Translations under genes and position numbers: made by a program
Shown here: one piece after another, positions 47,401 through 61,226 of the stretch
Position numbering within the stretch: position 1 is the first letter of the stretch
Layout of the letters: each line of letters begins with the position of its first letter
The notes under the pieces: generated by a model
Database searches by the model: none
The model's input: only the letters and a program-made list of their open reading frames with translations
What the model was told of the DNA's origin: nothing
From: Chrysomallon squamiferum
Taxonomy: Eukaryota > Mollusca > Gastropoda > Neomphalida > Peltospiridae
Assembly: GCA_012295275.1 (NCBI GenBank)
Contig: CM022665.1
Coordinates: 21,812,002-21,876,001, forward strand
Length of the DNA: 64,000 bases
Direction: 5' to 3'

Positions 47401-50400
47401 ATTTATTAAAAAAATAATATTAAAAAACTGTAGCAACTATGAAACATTATTGAAAAAACCTATCATAGTAATATTACTTCAATGTTTTAAAATCAAACCG
47501 ATTCTTAGAAAAACTATAAAAACAGCAAAGTGATGTGTTCATGTAATAAACAGTCACCTGAAAGTTGTCTGGATCAAAGTCACCAATTTTCTGACCACTG
47601 TTAATGTCAATGTTACCAAGAGCAATCTGGTAAGCACGATCATCTGGTAACTGACTAACAGATTAAGGAAATAACATTTTTTTTTTTTTTTTTTTTTCAC
47701 ATACTTGAATCAGTAATTAATGTGCACGAATGTTTTGATGCTAAACCAACATTTACAAGAAATGGACAACAATGGAGAACCTTAAAGATTGTGTGTGAGA
47801 AGAAAAATAATTTTTACATGGAACTCATAAATTCAGTTTGGTGAAGAAAAGATATAAAATATTACCTGTTTGATAGGTTTACATTTTTTTTAAAAAGTTT
47901 GTTACAAGTCAAAATTAATTTTCTGGAATGAAATAAAAATAGAAATGAACAAAAATAAATTGGACATCGTGATTTTCATGGTTTAATAACCTTAAATTAA
48001 GGATACGGTCCAGCATATGTTAATTCTGAAGAATCCATTTCTGGTGGATAAGGATTCAGAGGAACCAATTTCCGCTTCAATGGGTCAAAAGCCAGTTGGT
48101 ATAAGAATGTGTTATCTGCTTTAATAAATCCATCAATATAATCCGAAGGAATATCATCCCTTAATTTAATATAAGCAGGTAGTTTTTTCAGCAGCTGAAA
48201 AGATCCATTGATTTCTTAAAACTATTGGACAGATCAAAAACACATTTGTTACAAGATAATAAACTATCACATATGTACAGAAAAATTTCTAACTAATATA
48301 TTTTAACTTTTCAGTTACCTAAAAAAGAAAACATAAATTTAGAACATTCCACCAAAATACAAGGTATTTAATTAAATTTTATAAATTATATAAGCAAAAT
48401 ATGTACGTGAAATTATGAATGAAACAAAGATTAACTGGACAAACTCACTTGTTTAATGTCAGTTTGTCGAGCAGATCTGAACACTTTCACTGCTTTTACT
48501 AATCCAATTCCATGTAATGAGGGCAGGTAGTCACAACCAGACAAAATACATGCATAACGGAACTTGTCAAAGCTGTAAAAACCATTCTGAATCTCCAGTG
48601 CTTCATTCAGCCGATTTTTTTCCACTAAAAGCCCATTGCCATTGAAGTCCATTTTAAAAATGATCTACAGATAAAATTATATCACTAATTATATTACGCT
48701 TAAAATTAATATGCATTTTGAACACAATTATATTTCTTTATAGTAAATTATATTTTGAAGCAAAGTTAGTATTTTGTATGTGTCTTGTATTCAATCAAGT
48801 AAAAATACTGTTCCCAATACACAGAATCAGTTTCATTAATCTTTTATTACCAAAACTGAACATTAGCCATACTCATAAAATAAAAAAATAAATGCCTAAA
48901 CTTTAAAAATTATTATACTAAAAATGGTATAGATAAAAAAATAATTGTGCTCTTATATGTTCTGAGAAAATAATACCTTCTCACAACCAAAAAGTAACAA
49001 ATCAGAATCTTCAGTAACTATGATTTGTGCTATTCCAGCCTTGTTAAGATAGGCTAGTTGAGCATCAGCTTCATAAGGAGCAACAATACAGTCAACACCT
49101 CTATGGTGACAGGCCTGTGAATTAAGACATTAATGGGATATAGTAGTTTTATTATCTGAAATCATTAGGATAGACTATAGTATATATAAATATTCAGTAA
49201 CACCTGTAACATATACAAATTAAACATGTACATAATTAATGAAGCAATACTTCAGATTAAAAAATAAAAGCTATAAAAAAATATTAAACAGACATTTCTG
49301 TCATGCTCTAGGTCAAATAAATCAAAACAATCACTACTTCTTAAATTCCACAACAAAATAAGATCACTGTGACTGGACTGCAACCACCCCAAATTTTTTT
49401 TTTTAATCTATACTTAAAAATTTGTATAGACTAATATAAGTTAATACTTTAGGTGCAGAATAATATCAAAACAAAACACACTGACATTCATCAAATTTAA
49501 TGCCATTTGTGGTGTTACATCTATACACCTCTGCAAACATTCTCTAGCTTCAGCACGTTTTCCTTCACGTAAAAACACAGCAGCTTTCTTTTTGTATATT
49601 TCTCTTCGCCTGGTAAAAAAAATTTAAAATAAAAGGATTAAAATAAAAAAATATTCTGCAAAGTATGGGATATTATATTAAAATACTATGAAATCAGAAA
49701 AATCATAACTTAATAAGTTTCACTGAATACAGTTTGAACTGAAGCTACATTAAAACATTGTAATGATATAGGTGTATTTTTATCATATAAAACATACTGT
49801 ATTTTAAACAGACTTTAAGTGCTTGTGTTTTAGAGATTTACATCCAAATCAGATTTAGAGATTCAAAATAAATAAATAAATAAAATTCTTATTAATTTTT
49901 TTAAATATTATTATTTATTTATTTATTTATTTTTACATTGATGACTTCTATGAACAAACACATTAAAACCAATTTCACTCTTACTCTCTGCGAGCTTTCT
50001 CAACACCTTTCTTGGATGGAAGATGACAGCCATCAAAAACCAAGATAGGCTTTAGTCCATGTTTTAACATGTACTCTACATATTTCATACAGAAGTAGAC
50101 ATACCTGGAAAACAACAAAACAATTTATATATTTATTTTTATTTCAATTTACCTTTATTACCTCATGTTTGTGCAAATTGATCTGCAATATTTAACTCTT
50201 ATTTTTCTTTTATCAACATTCACAGTTTAAACGAAGCTAGAATAAATTCAGAACTTATTTCATAGCCTGGTATGTAGGAAACAATAATTACTTGTAATTT
50301 TACTTTATTTTATTTATATTTTACCCTTTGAAAATAAATAGCTTAAACTGTTAATGTTAAAATTGTCCTTTTTTTCTGGAAAGTTCCTCATTTTAATCTA

Positions 50401-50775
50401 TCAAAGGCTGTATAAGCTTTTCTAAGTAAGGATGGATTTACATATTATTTATTATTTATAATAATACTATGTACTAGTGAAAGTGGGTTTCCTCTCTCAG
50501 ATCATTAAGTATTATACAAAAACACATATACTGACATATAACAATAATTATTAATGTAATGTTCTGTTATTAAAATATTCATAATTCATTAATTCTGTTT
50601 ATTGAACAACTTACTGATCTGTAGGTTCCCCCAAAGCCAGTTTGTCAGCACAGGAAAATGCACCTTTATGCAGCCAGCAATATGCATCAATAGCCACCGT
50701 CTGACCCTGGAACTGTGCTATGTTTACTGGTGTGTGAAGTTTCTTCAAGAAAGGCAACAGTCCCTGAATGCCCAT
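44427..50775 (-). CDS. EXO1: Exonuclease 1
   Basis: Twelve coding exons: 50775-50615, 50104-49985, 49609-49486, 49114-48977, 48664-48449, 48194-48007, 47654-47558, 47136-46956, 46627-46252, 45963-45170, 44815-44689, 44463-44427; 2559 nt, 852 aa (human 846), all in phase. EXO1 is the nuclear 5'-3' exonuclease and flap endonuclease of mismatch repair, end resection and meiosis. The N-terminus [10 protein letters not shown] and the Rad2/FEN1 metal-binding acids are intact: D30 (AIDAYCW), D78 (VFDGC), E150 and D152 (APYEADAQ), D171 and D173 (TEDSDLL), D225 (SGCDYLPS). The second half is serine-rich and disordered, as in the family, with RNKFAV and VRSRFF matching the vertebrate linker. The tail carries CRVSGL and [11 protein letters not shown]. 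The first coding exon begins at 50781 after an acceptor, implying an untranslated exon upstream. Confidence 0.96.
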
Positions 50776-51355
50776 ATTGCACTGAAAGTAATTATTTTGA
50801 AGTTAAATGATTAAATAAACTATCTGTGAAATATTAACATTCTATAAAAGGATCATTAATGGTGTAAGTTTGAAAATTTAACTATGTATTATCTATCTAC
50901 TAATAATAAGAATTAAATGAAATATAAATTAACATTTTGTTGCCATCAACCAAAAAATAAACTTAGAAATTAAATCATGACTGATCATTGTTTGATTTAT
51001 TACATTATTAAAAACAAATTGCCTTACTTATTGTGGTTTGAACTTAACTTTCGATGTTCCTTGATTTTTTTATCATTTTTTTTTTCTATCCAGTTTTCCA
51101 ATGAACATTACTTATTCAAGTTATTGGAAAAGGTGGATTACTATGGTCTGGGTGTTACATTTTCATGATCTCTACCTCGGTAAGTTTTGACACTTTGTTG
51201 CATACAAATGAAATAAATAAATAAATCCTAACTAAATGTACTTATTGACATATTAATTAAATAAAGTACATATTTTATTAAAAAGAGAAAATAAAGAAAA
51301 TATATTTAATTAACAATTACAGCGGACTACTTTTCTGAATGACACATTACATTAC

Positions 51356-51440
51356 CTTTTTATCTTGCGGCAGATGCGTAACGCGCAGGATGAAGAATAA
51401 AACTAAATTGACAGCGTTTTGAAAAATGTACGTGTAGACT
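51356..51440 (-). other. EXO1: Putative non-coding first exon of EXO1
   Basis: A donor AAAAG|GTAATG at 51356/51355 on the minus strand pairs with the acceptor ending at 50782. The exon has several CpGs, unlike the surrounding sequence. The 5' limit is a guess; no transcript evidence is available. Confidence 0.35.
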
Positions 51441-51566
51441 TTAATACAAATTGACTTATCTTTCTAATAGTATGTATTTACGTGTCTGTTATTTTGATTT
51501 ATCAGTTTACTAACAATTATTGAAATTTGATAAACAAAATAAATTCACCAATAACTTTTGTTTATT

Positions 51567-51575
51567 TTTCCCGCG
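51567..51575. promoter_or_regulatory. E2F-like site upstream of EXO1
   Basis: TTTCCCGCG matches the E2F consensus TTTSSCGC. It lies about 130-210 bp upstream of the putative first exon. EXO1 is expressed in S phase in other animals, so the placement makes sense, but this is motif evidence only. Confidence 0.35.
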
Positions 51576-53377
51576 TTATGTGTTTTTTGTGTAATTTCCT
51601 TCAAAGCATCGACGATTTAGTTTGTTATTGCCAACAATATTGAATATTTTTTGGGGGAATAACAAAACTATAATAATAATAATAACAGAGAGAGAGAGAA
51701 GAAAACAATAACTGTTTAATTATCTGAAACTCCTTGGTTTTACTTTATTGAAACAATGGTACTGACATTACATTTGTCCCATCTTGTAAATTTATATCCA
51801 TGAGCACCATTTTTCTCATGAAAGTTAAAAATGAATTGTTTTTATTTCAATTTCTTTTGGTAATAGTAATATTTGTTAGCAAATTATCAGTTTAAATGGA
51901 CATACTTGTGTTCATTAAGACAAATTTCATACAATTTTTATTTCATACACTGGACATTTTTATCTCCACTCTGCCTTGCTTTTGATATATAAAAGCTAAT
52001 GGTATGTCACTATGTGGATTTGTGCATGCTTTTATGATACTTATTAAGGTAGGTGTGGAGAGCCAATAACATTCCTTTTATGAACTCCAGTATTTCGTGT
52101 CCTGTTTAAAGGCTTTGAAGCACCATTAAATAAAATATTTATTGAACTCATATGTTTATGAATTACAAAACACATTAATTTTAACGTTTCTAATTTTAAA
52201 AATATATATAATTTTTTATTTTATTATTATTATTCTTTTTTTTTTACAAGTAATGACACCTTTTAATTATTGTTTTTACCAACAAGAAAAGAAATATAAT
52301 TATCAAATATTTTATCAACAAGGATTTTTTAAGCAGTTTTTCGAGATACAACACAGCAATTAATTCTTTTGAGAATATTTCTTACAGAAAGATGCAAATT
52401 CTTAAATGCTGGAAATAAAAATAATATTAATTGTTCTCCAACACTTGTGGACTGCATTTTGCAATAATGAAAAGTATCAAATTATGAAGATGTACTAAAA
52501 TGCAAGTTACAGAACTATAGGCATGGATCCAAGAAGGGGTTAATAGGGTCTGTAGATCCTTTCTCACAACAAAGTATTTTTTCCACTTAAAGTGTATAGA
52601 GATGATGAAATTTGTTTGTTTTTATATTCCATAAAATTTCCACAGCATCTTTATTACTGAGAGCAGCACATTTTAAATACTGAAGAATACCAATGTCAGT
52701 AAAACAAAATAGTGTCATGACTACCAATTAGAAAGTTTATTTAAAGTAATATTTAAAAACCATGATTTACAAAATATTCAGCTGATACAGCTTTATTCTC
52801 AAGATGGTTTTACTTCTTATTCAGTATTTAAAATTTATTTAACAAAAACAACAGTTAAAAGCTTCAAATTTTGTTTTCACAATAAATTTATTGTTTACTT
52901 AATGATTTCAGTTTATTCTCACTTTTACATTTTCTGCATTCCATAATAGCATACAATCTATACACTTTTTTTTAATATAAAACATGATATGGACATCAAC
53001 ATATGCTTTTTTCCTGAGAGCTGATTGGTACAAACAGCTTTATGTAAATTCCTTCAGTTTTTCCAAGATGCATTAACTTTGTTCCTATTTCTATTTCAGA
53101 AATAAAAATTAGTAAGCTCTTAGGAAGGATCAAATAAAGAACACTAATGAATATATTTTAGAAAAAAGTTTTATATTCTGACAAATTAAATGTCAAAATT
53201 CCAGTGAACAGTTCGTTATTTATGCAGGCATTACAATCATTATTAAAATGACCAACAAAATACAAAACACAATAAAACATTAGATTTTCAGAGAAGTCTG
53301 TATTTGTGATTCATAAAGCACAACATGAGAATCTAATGATAAGGACAGCATATGTATTAAGTGTGTCTAGAAATTTG

Positions 53378-54214
53378 TTATGTAAGAATGTCATGTGCTC
53401 GAACTTCCACCAGTCGTTCCATCTGTTTAACATCCTCGCACCACTGCTTTAACCGTGACTGCATGGAGGAGATCTGTGCAAACCAAAAGAAGATAAAAAC
53501 TGTAATGATAATAAATATATCTGTGTTCTGATTTTTAAAGCTTTTAAAATTCATTTGAAAGTTAATATATTTTATTTAACCTATCTTTTTCGGTTCATTT
53601 GAATTAACAATTTAGGATATTTTAAGGAATTTTTTTCAGTTATTTTTTTTGACACTGGTAACAATTTTTAAAATCGACAAATGCAGTGTAAAAAAAGTAT
53701 TTTATACTTTCATTATATATAGTATTAATGCATTCATATCTTATGGCTTGACTGTTTTGTTGCTGTAATTACATAATTCAGAATTTGTTTTTTTATTTCT
53801 GTGAGTAACATTTACACACTGTTTTGTATTTCATGAATAACAAGACCTGTACCTGATTGATATCAAGAACACGAGGCTGTACCCAAGTCACATGAACCTT
53901 TTCATCCACCTCATCAATTGATCCTTTAACCAAGGAAAGACTAAGGGCCTTCATCACTAGCATCTCTACCTGTAAAAACAAATATTTAAATAGGTAATGA
54001 AAATTCTTATTTACCATAAAATTTATTGTATATTATAATCACTATGTGTATTTAAACAATAAATGTCAATCAAAAAAACCTTCACAGTAAGTGTTATGTA
54101 CAAATCCAGTTTAAAATATTTTAATTAACTTAATGTATTGTTCTAGTTATTTGGTATTCAGTATGGTTAGCAATATCTTTATTTATTTTTAATATATACT
54201 GATGCAGTTATGTT

Positions 54215-54260
<46 letters not shown>

Positions 54261-57200
54261 CAAACAAATAATACCTCTGGTAAGGGAATTTTTGCTTCAT
54301 CTGCTATCTCTTTGAAGCTTAACTGTCTGTTTGTTGCAGGTCGTCTGAAGGTCATCTAAAATTTTACCAAAAGACTACATTTATCTGTTGTTCAAAACAC
54401 TGTTGTCATGGGAGATAACTGAAGAAAAACTTTGAAAATAATAAATAATATGTATTTTACAGCTGTACTTCATGCTAACCTTCATAACATTTTATGTGAT
54501 CATTTAGTACTGAATTAAGAAGAAAACTTATTTTATTAAATGATAAAAGTAACAAACCAGATAAACAAAACACATAGTTAAAATATTGAATTTACAAGAG
54601 ACTATAAATTTTTTTTTTTTTTTTTTTACTTAGAATACTAAATTTCATATTGTTGTATACTTAATGTACACTTTAACTGAAATTTCTTCTTATAAAGTGC
54701 AGTTTTAAGAGTTACCTCCATTAAACATAACAGAGTAATTTTCTGTCGCATTTGAATTTCATGAGCAGCCAGGTCAGGCTGAAAATAAAACCAGAACCAT
54801 TAACACACTGAAAAATTACAAGGAAAAATGAACAATAGGGTAACAACCTCAACATCAATCAAGAAACTATCAAAATATTTTTAATACCAAGTAAAATCAC
54901 ACATGCTAATGCTAATTCTGATAACGACTTGAAAGGTATATCCCTATAAAAACTTTTAAAAGGTTACTGATTAATATTTTATATAAATTTTATTCAAAAT
55001 AACAAAATTGTTACTTGTTGCATCCAGCTTTTCTTAAGGATGTCAAACTGTGCTAGATTACCACTGTTGAATGCAAACAGAAGATCAACAAGCCAACTTC
55101 TGTCTGTTGACCTTAAAGATTCCAGTATTGGATGTGCCAGCTAAAATGGAAAATAAATAAAAATAAGACATATTAGTTTTCTTATTTCAAAATTGAAGTC
55201 TCTGCAATTATTCAGTGTTAAATCTTAAAACATAAACTTTTTAGTAAATTTATCATTTAGAATTCTGACATGGTGAAAAACCATTATTTTAATTAAACTA
55301 AAACACAGAATTTAAAGTTATTCAAACATACCAGTTCTCCAAAATTATAAACACCATCACCCAAAATGGCTGCAAGACCTAGATTGAAGGCTCTTTCTGT
55401 TTGTTCACCAGCTGAAAAAAATAAATATGAAGGGATGAGAATGAGAGAAACTACCTTTTCATCAGTATTATGATAAAGGTACATTACAAAAAGCTTAAAA
55501 TTCATAAAATAGCTTATAAATAATACTGAACACATTTCAGCTAAACTGTATTAAAACTCATTCACATGTTTAGAGGATCATAGATTTTATTACTAACCAA
55601 CAATACAAAATAGCCTAATACTGGCTTGGTATATCCACTGATTACAATTTTTTTTTTTTTTCCTTTTAAGAAAACAACTTTATTTGGTATTTACAATCTA
55701 AAACAAAAATGCATTATTGATAATGAAGAAAACATACATGGAATATCTTCAAGTTTAATACATCCTAGGTATCGGAGAGCATCTTTGTAATATTCAGCAT
55801 GATTTCCCATCTGCTTGTGGTAGTCGCTTGACAATTCATAAAAACGACCATGAACTGTGGTTACTCCATCAATACAATCCAGCATGCCTTTAGCCTCTTC
55901 TACAAGATCCTGAAGTAAAACCAAATTCCAATAAAAAGTATATAATGTTAACTGTTATTTTAAGCTGCTTATGTTATTTATGAAACACAATAATGTAAGC
56001 ACTGGATGCAAATATAGCTGTAACAATGGTAATCATGTAACTCAGAAGTTTATTATAATTTGATGTAACACTGAGAATTCAAAAAAATTACTAACTTTGG
56101 TTCCATCATAATCCTTGTTCTTCAATTTAATTGTTCCCATCTGGGTCATACAAAGAATTCTGGCTTCATCACTGCTTTTAACCTGTAATAAACAATATTA
56201 TATGAAAAAGAAAAAAAGATTTATATTATTTTAAATAGTGTAAAGTCTAGTTATTAAAAGATCAAAAAAGCAAAAAGATGAAAATTACATTTTTGTGTAA
56301 CAATAACTGAAAAAAGAGAAGCAAAAACACATATCTATATTTTGAAATTGTTTAATTGGCAGAAAGTTCTTGGCATATACATTTATTTTTAATATTTTAT
56401 CATTGAAAATTGTATTTACTTTATCGTTAATCTTGTCCAAAAATTCCAGTGCTTGTTTGGAATCTGAAAAGAAAAAATATTTTTTTCACAGAAGAAATGT
56501 TAAGACATAGAGAGTTAAACATAATTATGAGTTTGTATACACATATATTTATGTATGACACATTCTCAAAAGGTGAATTCTGAAGTGTGACTCAGGTGTT
56601 GGAAAATAAATACATAAATATAAAATTTTACTGAAAAGATCATCTGTTTTTTACACTAGTAAATATTAGTGTCATCATTAACAAGTAAAACATTGTTTTC
56701 TTTTTGTTTGTGATATAATCCATGGAAATCACATATCCAAGATGTGAAACATATATTTGTCTTGGTTTTAATATGTTAGATAAAAGTAAAATTTCAGGTC
56801 AACAAAAAACGAAAAATGAAATTTGTGTTATTATAATATCTGCAAAATAATTTCTAAACAATATCAACTCTAGCACAGAAAATATAAAACAATGAATCAA
56901 AAGAAAAAATCTGAAGCACTATGTTTTGGTTAAAATAAAAACACTGTTGTAGAACTTTGTCATTTTGGGTTTCAAAATCAAAATCAAGCTCTGACAACTT
57001 AGTACTTATTAAATCGTTCCTGATGATTCCATTCTTATATTAATGATCAAGCATAGCTTTAAAAAAATGGATGACCAATTTTCTTAATTATTATTCAGAA
57101 AGGTACAGCAAAAAGGTATTCTGTAAAAAAACAAAACAAATGAAAGTCCTCAAACTAAAATTATTTCTCCTGGAGACAAGTGCTGGCACAGACTCTGTGA

Positions 57201-59816
57201 ACTCAAGTAATAGTGAAAGTATGAATTTTGTAACATATGTATAGTTAAGTGCAGCTTTTAATATACTGTACACTTGTAACTGTGGCAAAATGTCATGTCC
57301 TGCCTGCTAGTAACCTTTCATTAACTTTGATGAAATAAGCAAAAAATACATTCAGTTATTTGTATAATAGCCATAAAGCATGATTTCTGCTTTCATTATT
57401 GATATCTGAGTGGTTTATGTTCTGGACACTGCATCTTGAAAAAGATAATAATGCTTGAAAATATCTTACTGTTCAAATTGTCTGAACCATTTCCATTAAA
57501 TTAGAACAATGTGGAATATATTCCTGTTATTTAAAAGGTGTGATCTGGATTATGTTTCCAAAACAAACCACAATCGGCAGAAGTAGTTGAGTGGACATGA
57601 CAAAAAAACAACATAGTTTTGGCAGAGACTGAAAAATCTTTTTCCTAAAATATGAAACCTTTGCCATCAAAACTGTTTCGTTCATGTGATAAAGTATTAT
57701 AAACAGATTATTTCTGTAATAGCATCTAAAAGGTTGTTTTGTTTCTGATGCAAGTAAATAAAAATTATGCAAATCACATCTGTGACACTTTTTATGTTGA
57801 TCGACATTTCCCCCCCCACCAAAGAAATATTTGTATAGAATGGACATTTATGTTTATATGTGTCATGCATATTAAATCATTTAAATACCAACCCATTAAG
57901 TTGTTAAAAATCTGAATATAAACAGCATTAGAATAATTAAAATCATTTATATTCATCAAATAGTCAGCATTTTAAAAAAGATGGGTGTCATCTTCTTTGT
58001 ACCAGATGTAATTTTTTTCATAATTCAATTACAAATTAATAAATACTATAGATCCAATTAGGAATAACTGGATTTAAAGAAACATATATTACCTGGAATT
58101 TGTCTGACCACAAAGATAACAATCTCCATAAGTGCCAGCGGATTGATCCTGTAAATAAAAATCAAGACAAGATATAACAGAGATTTATCTTCTGTCATGT
58201 ATCAGCAATATACAGAAGATTAAACAAATAAATAGGTGGGGTTTTTTCAAGCACATTAATATTTTTAGTATTTTAATAAAATTTATAATAACTAATTCAA
58301 ATATGTAATCGTGAAATTAATTAATTACTTCTAAAAACTGGATTTTGTTTGATTTTATTGTTACAGTGGTCTCCCCAGTGTTTGTGAAAGGGATGGCAGT
58401 AAATGGTGCAAATTAAACGAAGGACGGTACTACAAAATTTCAGGGTACAAGTACTATGAACAATGTTCAAATTACTTGTTTGTCAAAAATACTCCTATAA
58501 ATCATTGCATCAACTGCATTAACTATTAATAAATTTACTTTATTTGCAATTAAATAAAATCAAAGTGTCTGTTTAATTTATTATAAAAAATGAAGTTCAC
58601 TAAATAAATGGGTGATGGATATTGCCGCCGTTGCTGATGAATGGCAGGCAAACTCATCATAAGTCATAAGGGATGGCAGGCCCACCATCTCTTACAGTAT
58701 GTAGTAAGACCTCAGAGTTATATCTGTTAAATGCATACCTGTGTTCAAAATCAGCAATAACATTTTCATAAAGCTGAAAGAAAGAGAATAAATTAAAGAG
58801 AGTTATCACAATGACAATTTTAACACAAGTATGAAATTATCTTTCACTTCAAAGAATGATTTTTCCTATATAGTTTGATGTATTTTTATTTTAAAGCATT
58901 TCATTATTATATGTATTATGAAGAAACAAAATATGTAATATTATTCGATGAAGATTGGATTTTTTTTTTAATTGAAGTTTTATTTCAGAAAGTATATTAC
59001 TCTTTAATTTTACTTAAATATGCTATATATCAAAACAAGGTCTGCAAAAATGAGGTCCTGAATGCTTGATGCTTAAAACTGTAATATCTCAATAAATTTT
59101 ATTATCAGTTGTCAAAGATATGATGGAATGTGTGAAAAACATGCCATTCCATTAATGTACTTACACATACACACCAGATAAAAATTCAGTTTGATAAAAG
59201 AAAAAGTGATTCGATCAATGGCAAGAATGAGAAATAGCTCATTAGGAACTGATACAATGATTAGAACTCCAGAATATGGCAAATATTTACTGGCCCAATA
59301 TTACTAATCAGTTATCTCCACCTTTCTTCTGAAAATCCTTACCCGCAGTAAACCATCTCCTTTAGAAAATACTGGATTTTTCACAAACGTCAGAAGCTTT
59401 AATGTCAGCTGATGCCACAATCTATAAGTAAGAATAACTCAATTTCACACAAAATATAATTTAATAATTTAATCTGAGATTACAGAAAACCATGCAACAT
59501 TTAAAAAAATTATTGGCCGTTTTATTCATAATAAACAATAATGCTATATTAACAACAACTAAAGGTCAAATCATTCCAAATATAAATTAACAGATTAATA
59601 TTGTAGACAATATAATGAATATTCGATGTTTAACTTTAAGCTTCAATTTTGATGAATCATTGTTTCCATTATTGCTTAGATAGGTTCATTAAAATATAAA
59701 TTAACACAAGTTTACTTTTTGTTATATAATTCTTCGATTGTTCCCCATTCTGATGCTAAATCACCACTGCTCTTTCGCTGTTGTTCACTTAAATAAGCAC
59801 CAACGTCTCTCGGCAT
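53378..59816 (-). CDS. PSMD13: 26S proteasome non-ATPase regulatory subunit 13 (Rpn9)
   Basis: Thirteen coding exons: 59816-59716, 59421-59343, 58773-58739, 58148-58093, 56463-56420, 56182-56096, 55909-55738, 55411-55332, 55140-55015, 54778-54716, 54355-54275, 53969-53853, 53473-53378; 1137 nt, 378 aa (human 376), all in phase. PSMD13/Rpn9 is a PCI-domain subunit of the 19S lid and helps assemble and hold the regulatory particle. Recognisable blocks are [63 protein letters not shown] and [13 protein letters not shown]. The PCI winged-helix follows: [14 protein letters not shown], then [36 protein letters not shown]. It ends VRAHDILT, almost as in human. Short exons of 35 and 44 nt are confirmed by phase. 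A divergent USP45-like gene starts about 1 kb away. Confidence 0.96.
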
Positions 59817-60689
59817 GATTACGAGAAAGAAAATGTCTTTTCTCACAGAGAATACTTCTAGACTATTTTCTTTTAAAAGTTCCGTCTTCAGGCTTGATAT
59901 TTGTAATCGAACGTAAATTCTCGTTGAAAACCAGTATATTTTCGAAACGGAAGTAAGTTTCGCAGCTCACCGCTACTCGCCATTTTCAACGTTATTCGTT
60001 GTAGCTTAGTCTTTATTAGTAAGTATCCAGACATTAATCTTCATCAGAATATTATTAATCCATGTTCCGTGGTGAACTCATATTGTAAACAGTATTAATA
60101 TTTAATGTAATTTAAAATGTTTTAGAAAGGACGGTGGTGCACTGAAAATGAAACAGTGCAACTAACAGCAGTCTGAGTAATTGTACTAATTCCCAAGTGA
60201 CTAAAACTGCCAGCACATTAGTTCGCATAATACGATATCAAGGCTCATTGACTCATTGCTTTTGAGTACTTATTACTTTTTACACATCTATCAATTAACT
60301 ATCATGATGATACAAAACGAATAAAAAAAGTATACATTTTTACAGGTTATTACAGATGGAATTGCCAAAATTGGGTTAAGTTGAAACTGAAAGTAACTGA
60401 ACCGTTACTTTCGATAAACATTAAGATGATTAAATTATTATTTTCATCATATACTATATGGTGATTTCATTCTTATTAAAAACTCATTATTGTGATGGAA
60501 ATAATAACTATTTCTGAAATCTCATTTCTATGTTTTTAAAAATAAATAAATATGTATAATATATATATATATATTTTTTTTTTTTTTACACAAACTGTGA
60601 CAAAGCACTGATGAAAATATCCTTAAATTATATAAACATTATATGATAAGGTATGTTTTTAAAATTAAATATGTATCAGTTTATGAATA

Positions 60690-60723
<34 letters not shown>

Positions 60724-60785
60724 CAAAAATATTTGTAACCAGACATGTTCATTCATTCTTATTAGGTAAATGAGCAATCAACTAG
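59817..60785. other. Divergent promoter region of PSMD13 (-) and USP45-like (+)
   Basis: CpGs cluster at about 59750-60010. An ETS-type ACGGAAGT lies at 59947-59954 and GCCATTTTC (YY1-like ATGGC on the minus strand) at about 59979-59987. An (ATT)n run lies at 60691-60721. An acceptor-like TTATTAG just before the USP45-like ATG suggests that its 5' UTR is spliced. No other gene is seen. Confidence 0.5.
59947..59954. promoter_or_regulatory. ETS-type motif between PSMD13 and USP45-like
   Basis: ACGGAAGT lies about 130 bp upstream of the PSMD13 ATG in a CpG-containing segment, with a YY1-like motif about 25 bp further. This is typical of bidirectional housekeeping promoters; motif evidence only. 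Confidence 0.35.
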
Positions 60786-61086
60786 ATGAGAGTTCTTGAG
60801 GTGGACCCTCCCCCAACTTATACAATGGGGAAGAATAAGAAGCATAAAAAGCATCGTAAAGGGAAAGATGCTTCAGATACCAGTGAAGATGGAGCATCAG
60901 GTAATTATTGCTTGGCTTAATATTATGGGAATGGATAAGTTCTTGACAGTCCTAACACAAGAGGACGTTGATCTCACCCTAGGCAACACTGCCATAAATT
61001 CAGTTTCTGCATGGGTGAAATCACTGTACATTTTATGTGCAACTAGAAGATGTTTAAAATGATTATGTTATGAAACTTACTACTAT

Positions 61087-61172
<86 letters not shown>

Positions 61173-61184
61173 AGAGAGAGAGAG

Positions 61185-61226
<42 letters not shown>

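Larger units (their letters stand above)
50782..53377. other. EXO1 5' region and PSMD13 3' flank
   Basis: The interval holds a likely EXO1 untranslated exon with its donor at 51355-51354, CpG-containing sequence at 51365-51390 and an E2F-like site at 51567-51575. From about 51.7 kb upward it is AT-rich non-coding sequence, probably including the PSMD13 3' UTR. No coding exon is seen. Confidence 0.5.

Noticed and set aside
60901-61062. Continuation of the USP45-like first exon as an open frame
   Set aside because: A GT donor at 60901 joins in phase to the zinc-finger exon at 62088; the continued frame matches no family.
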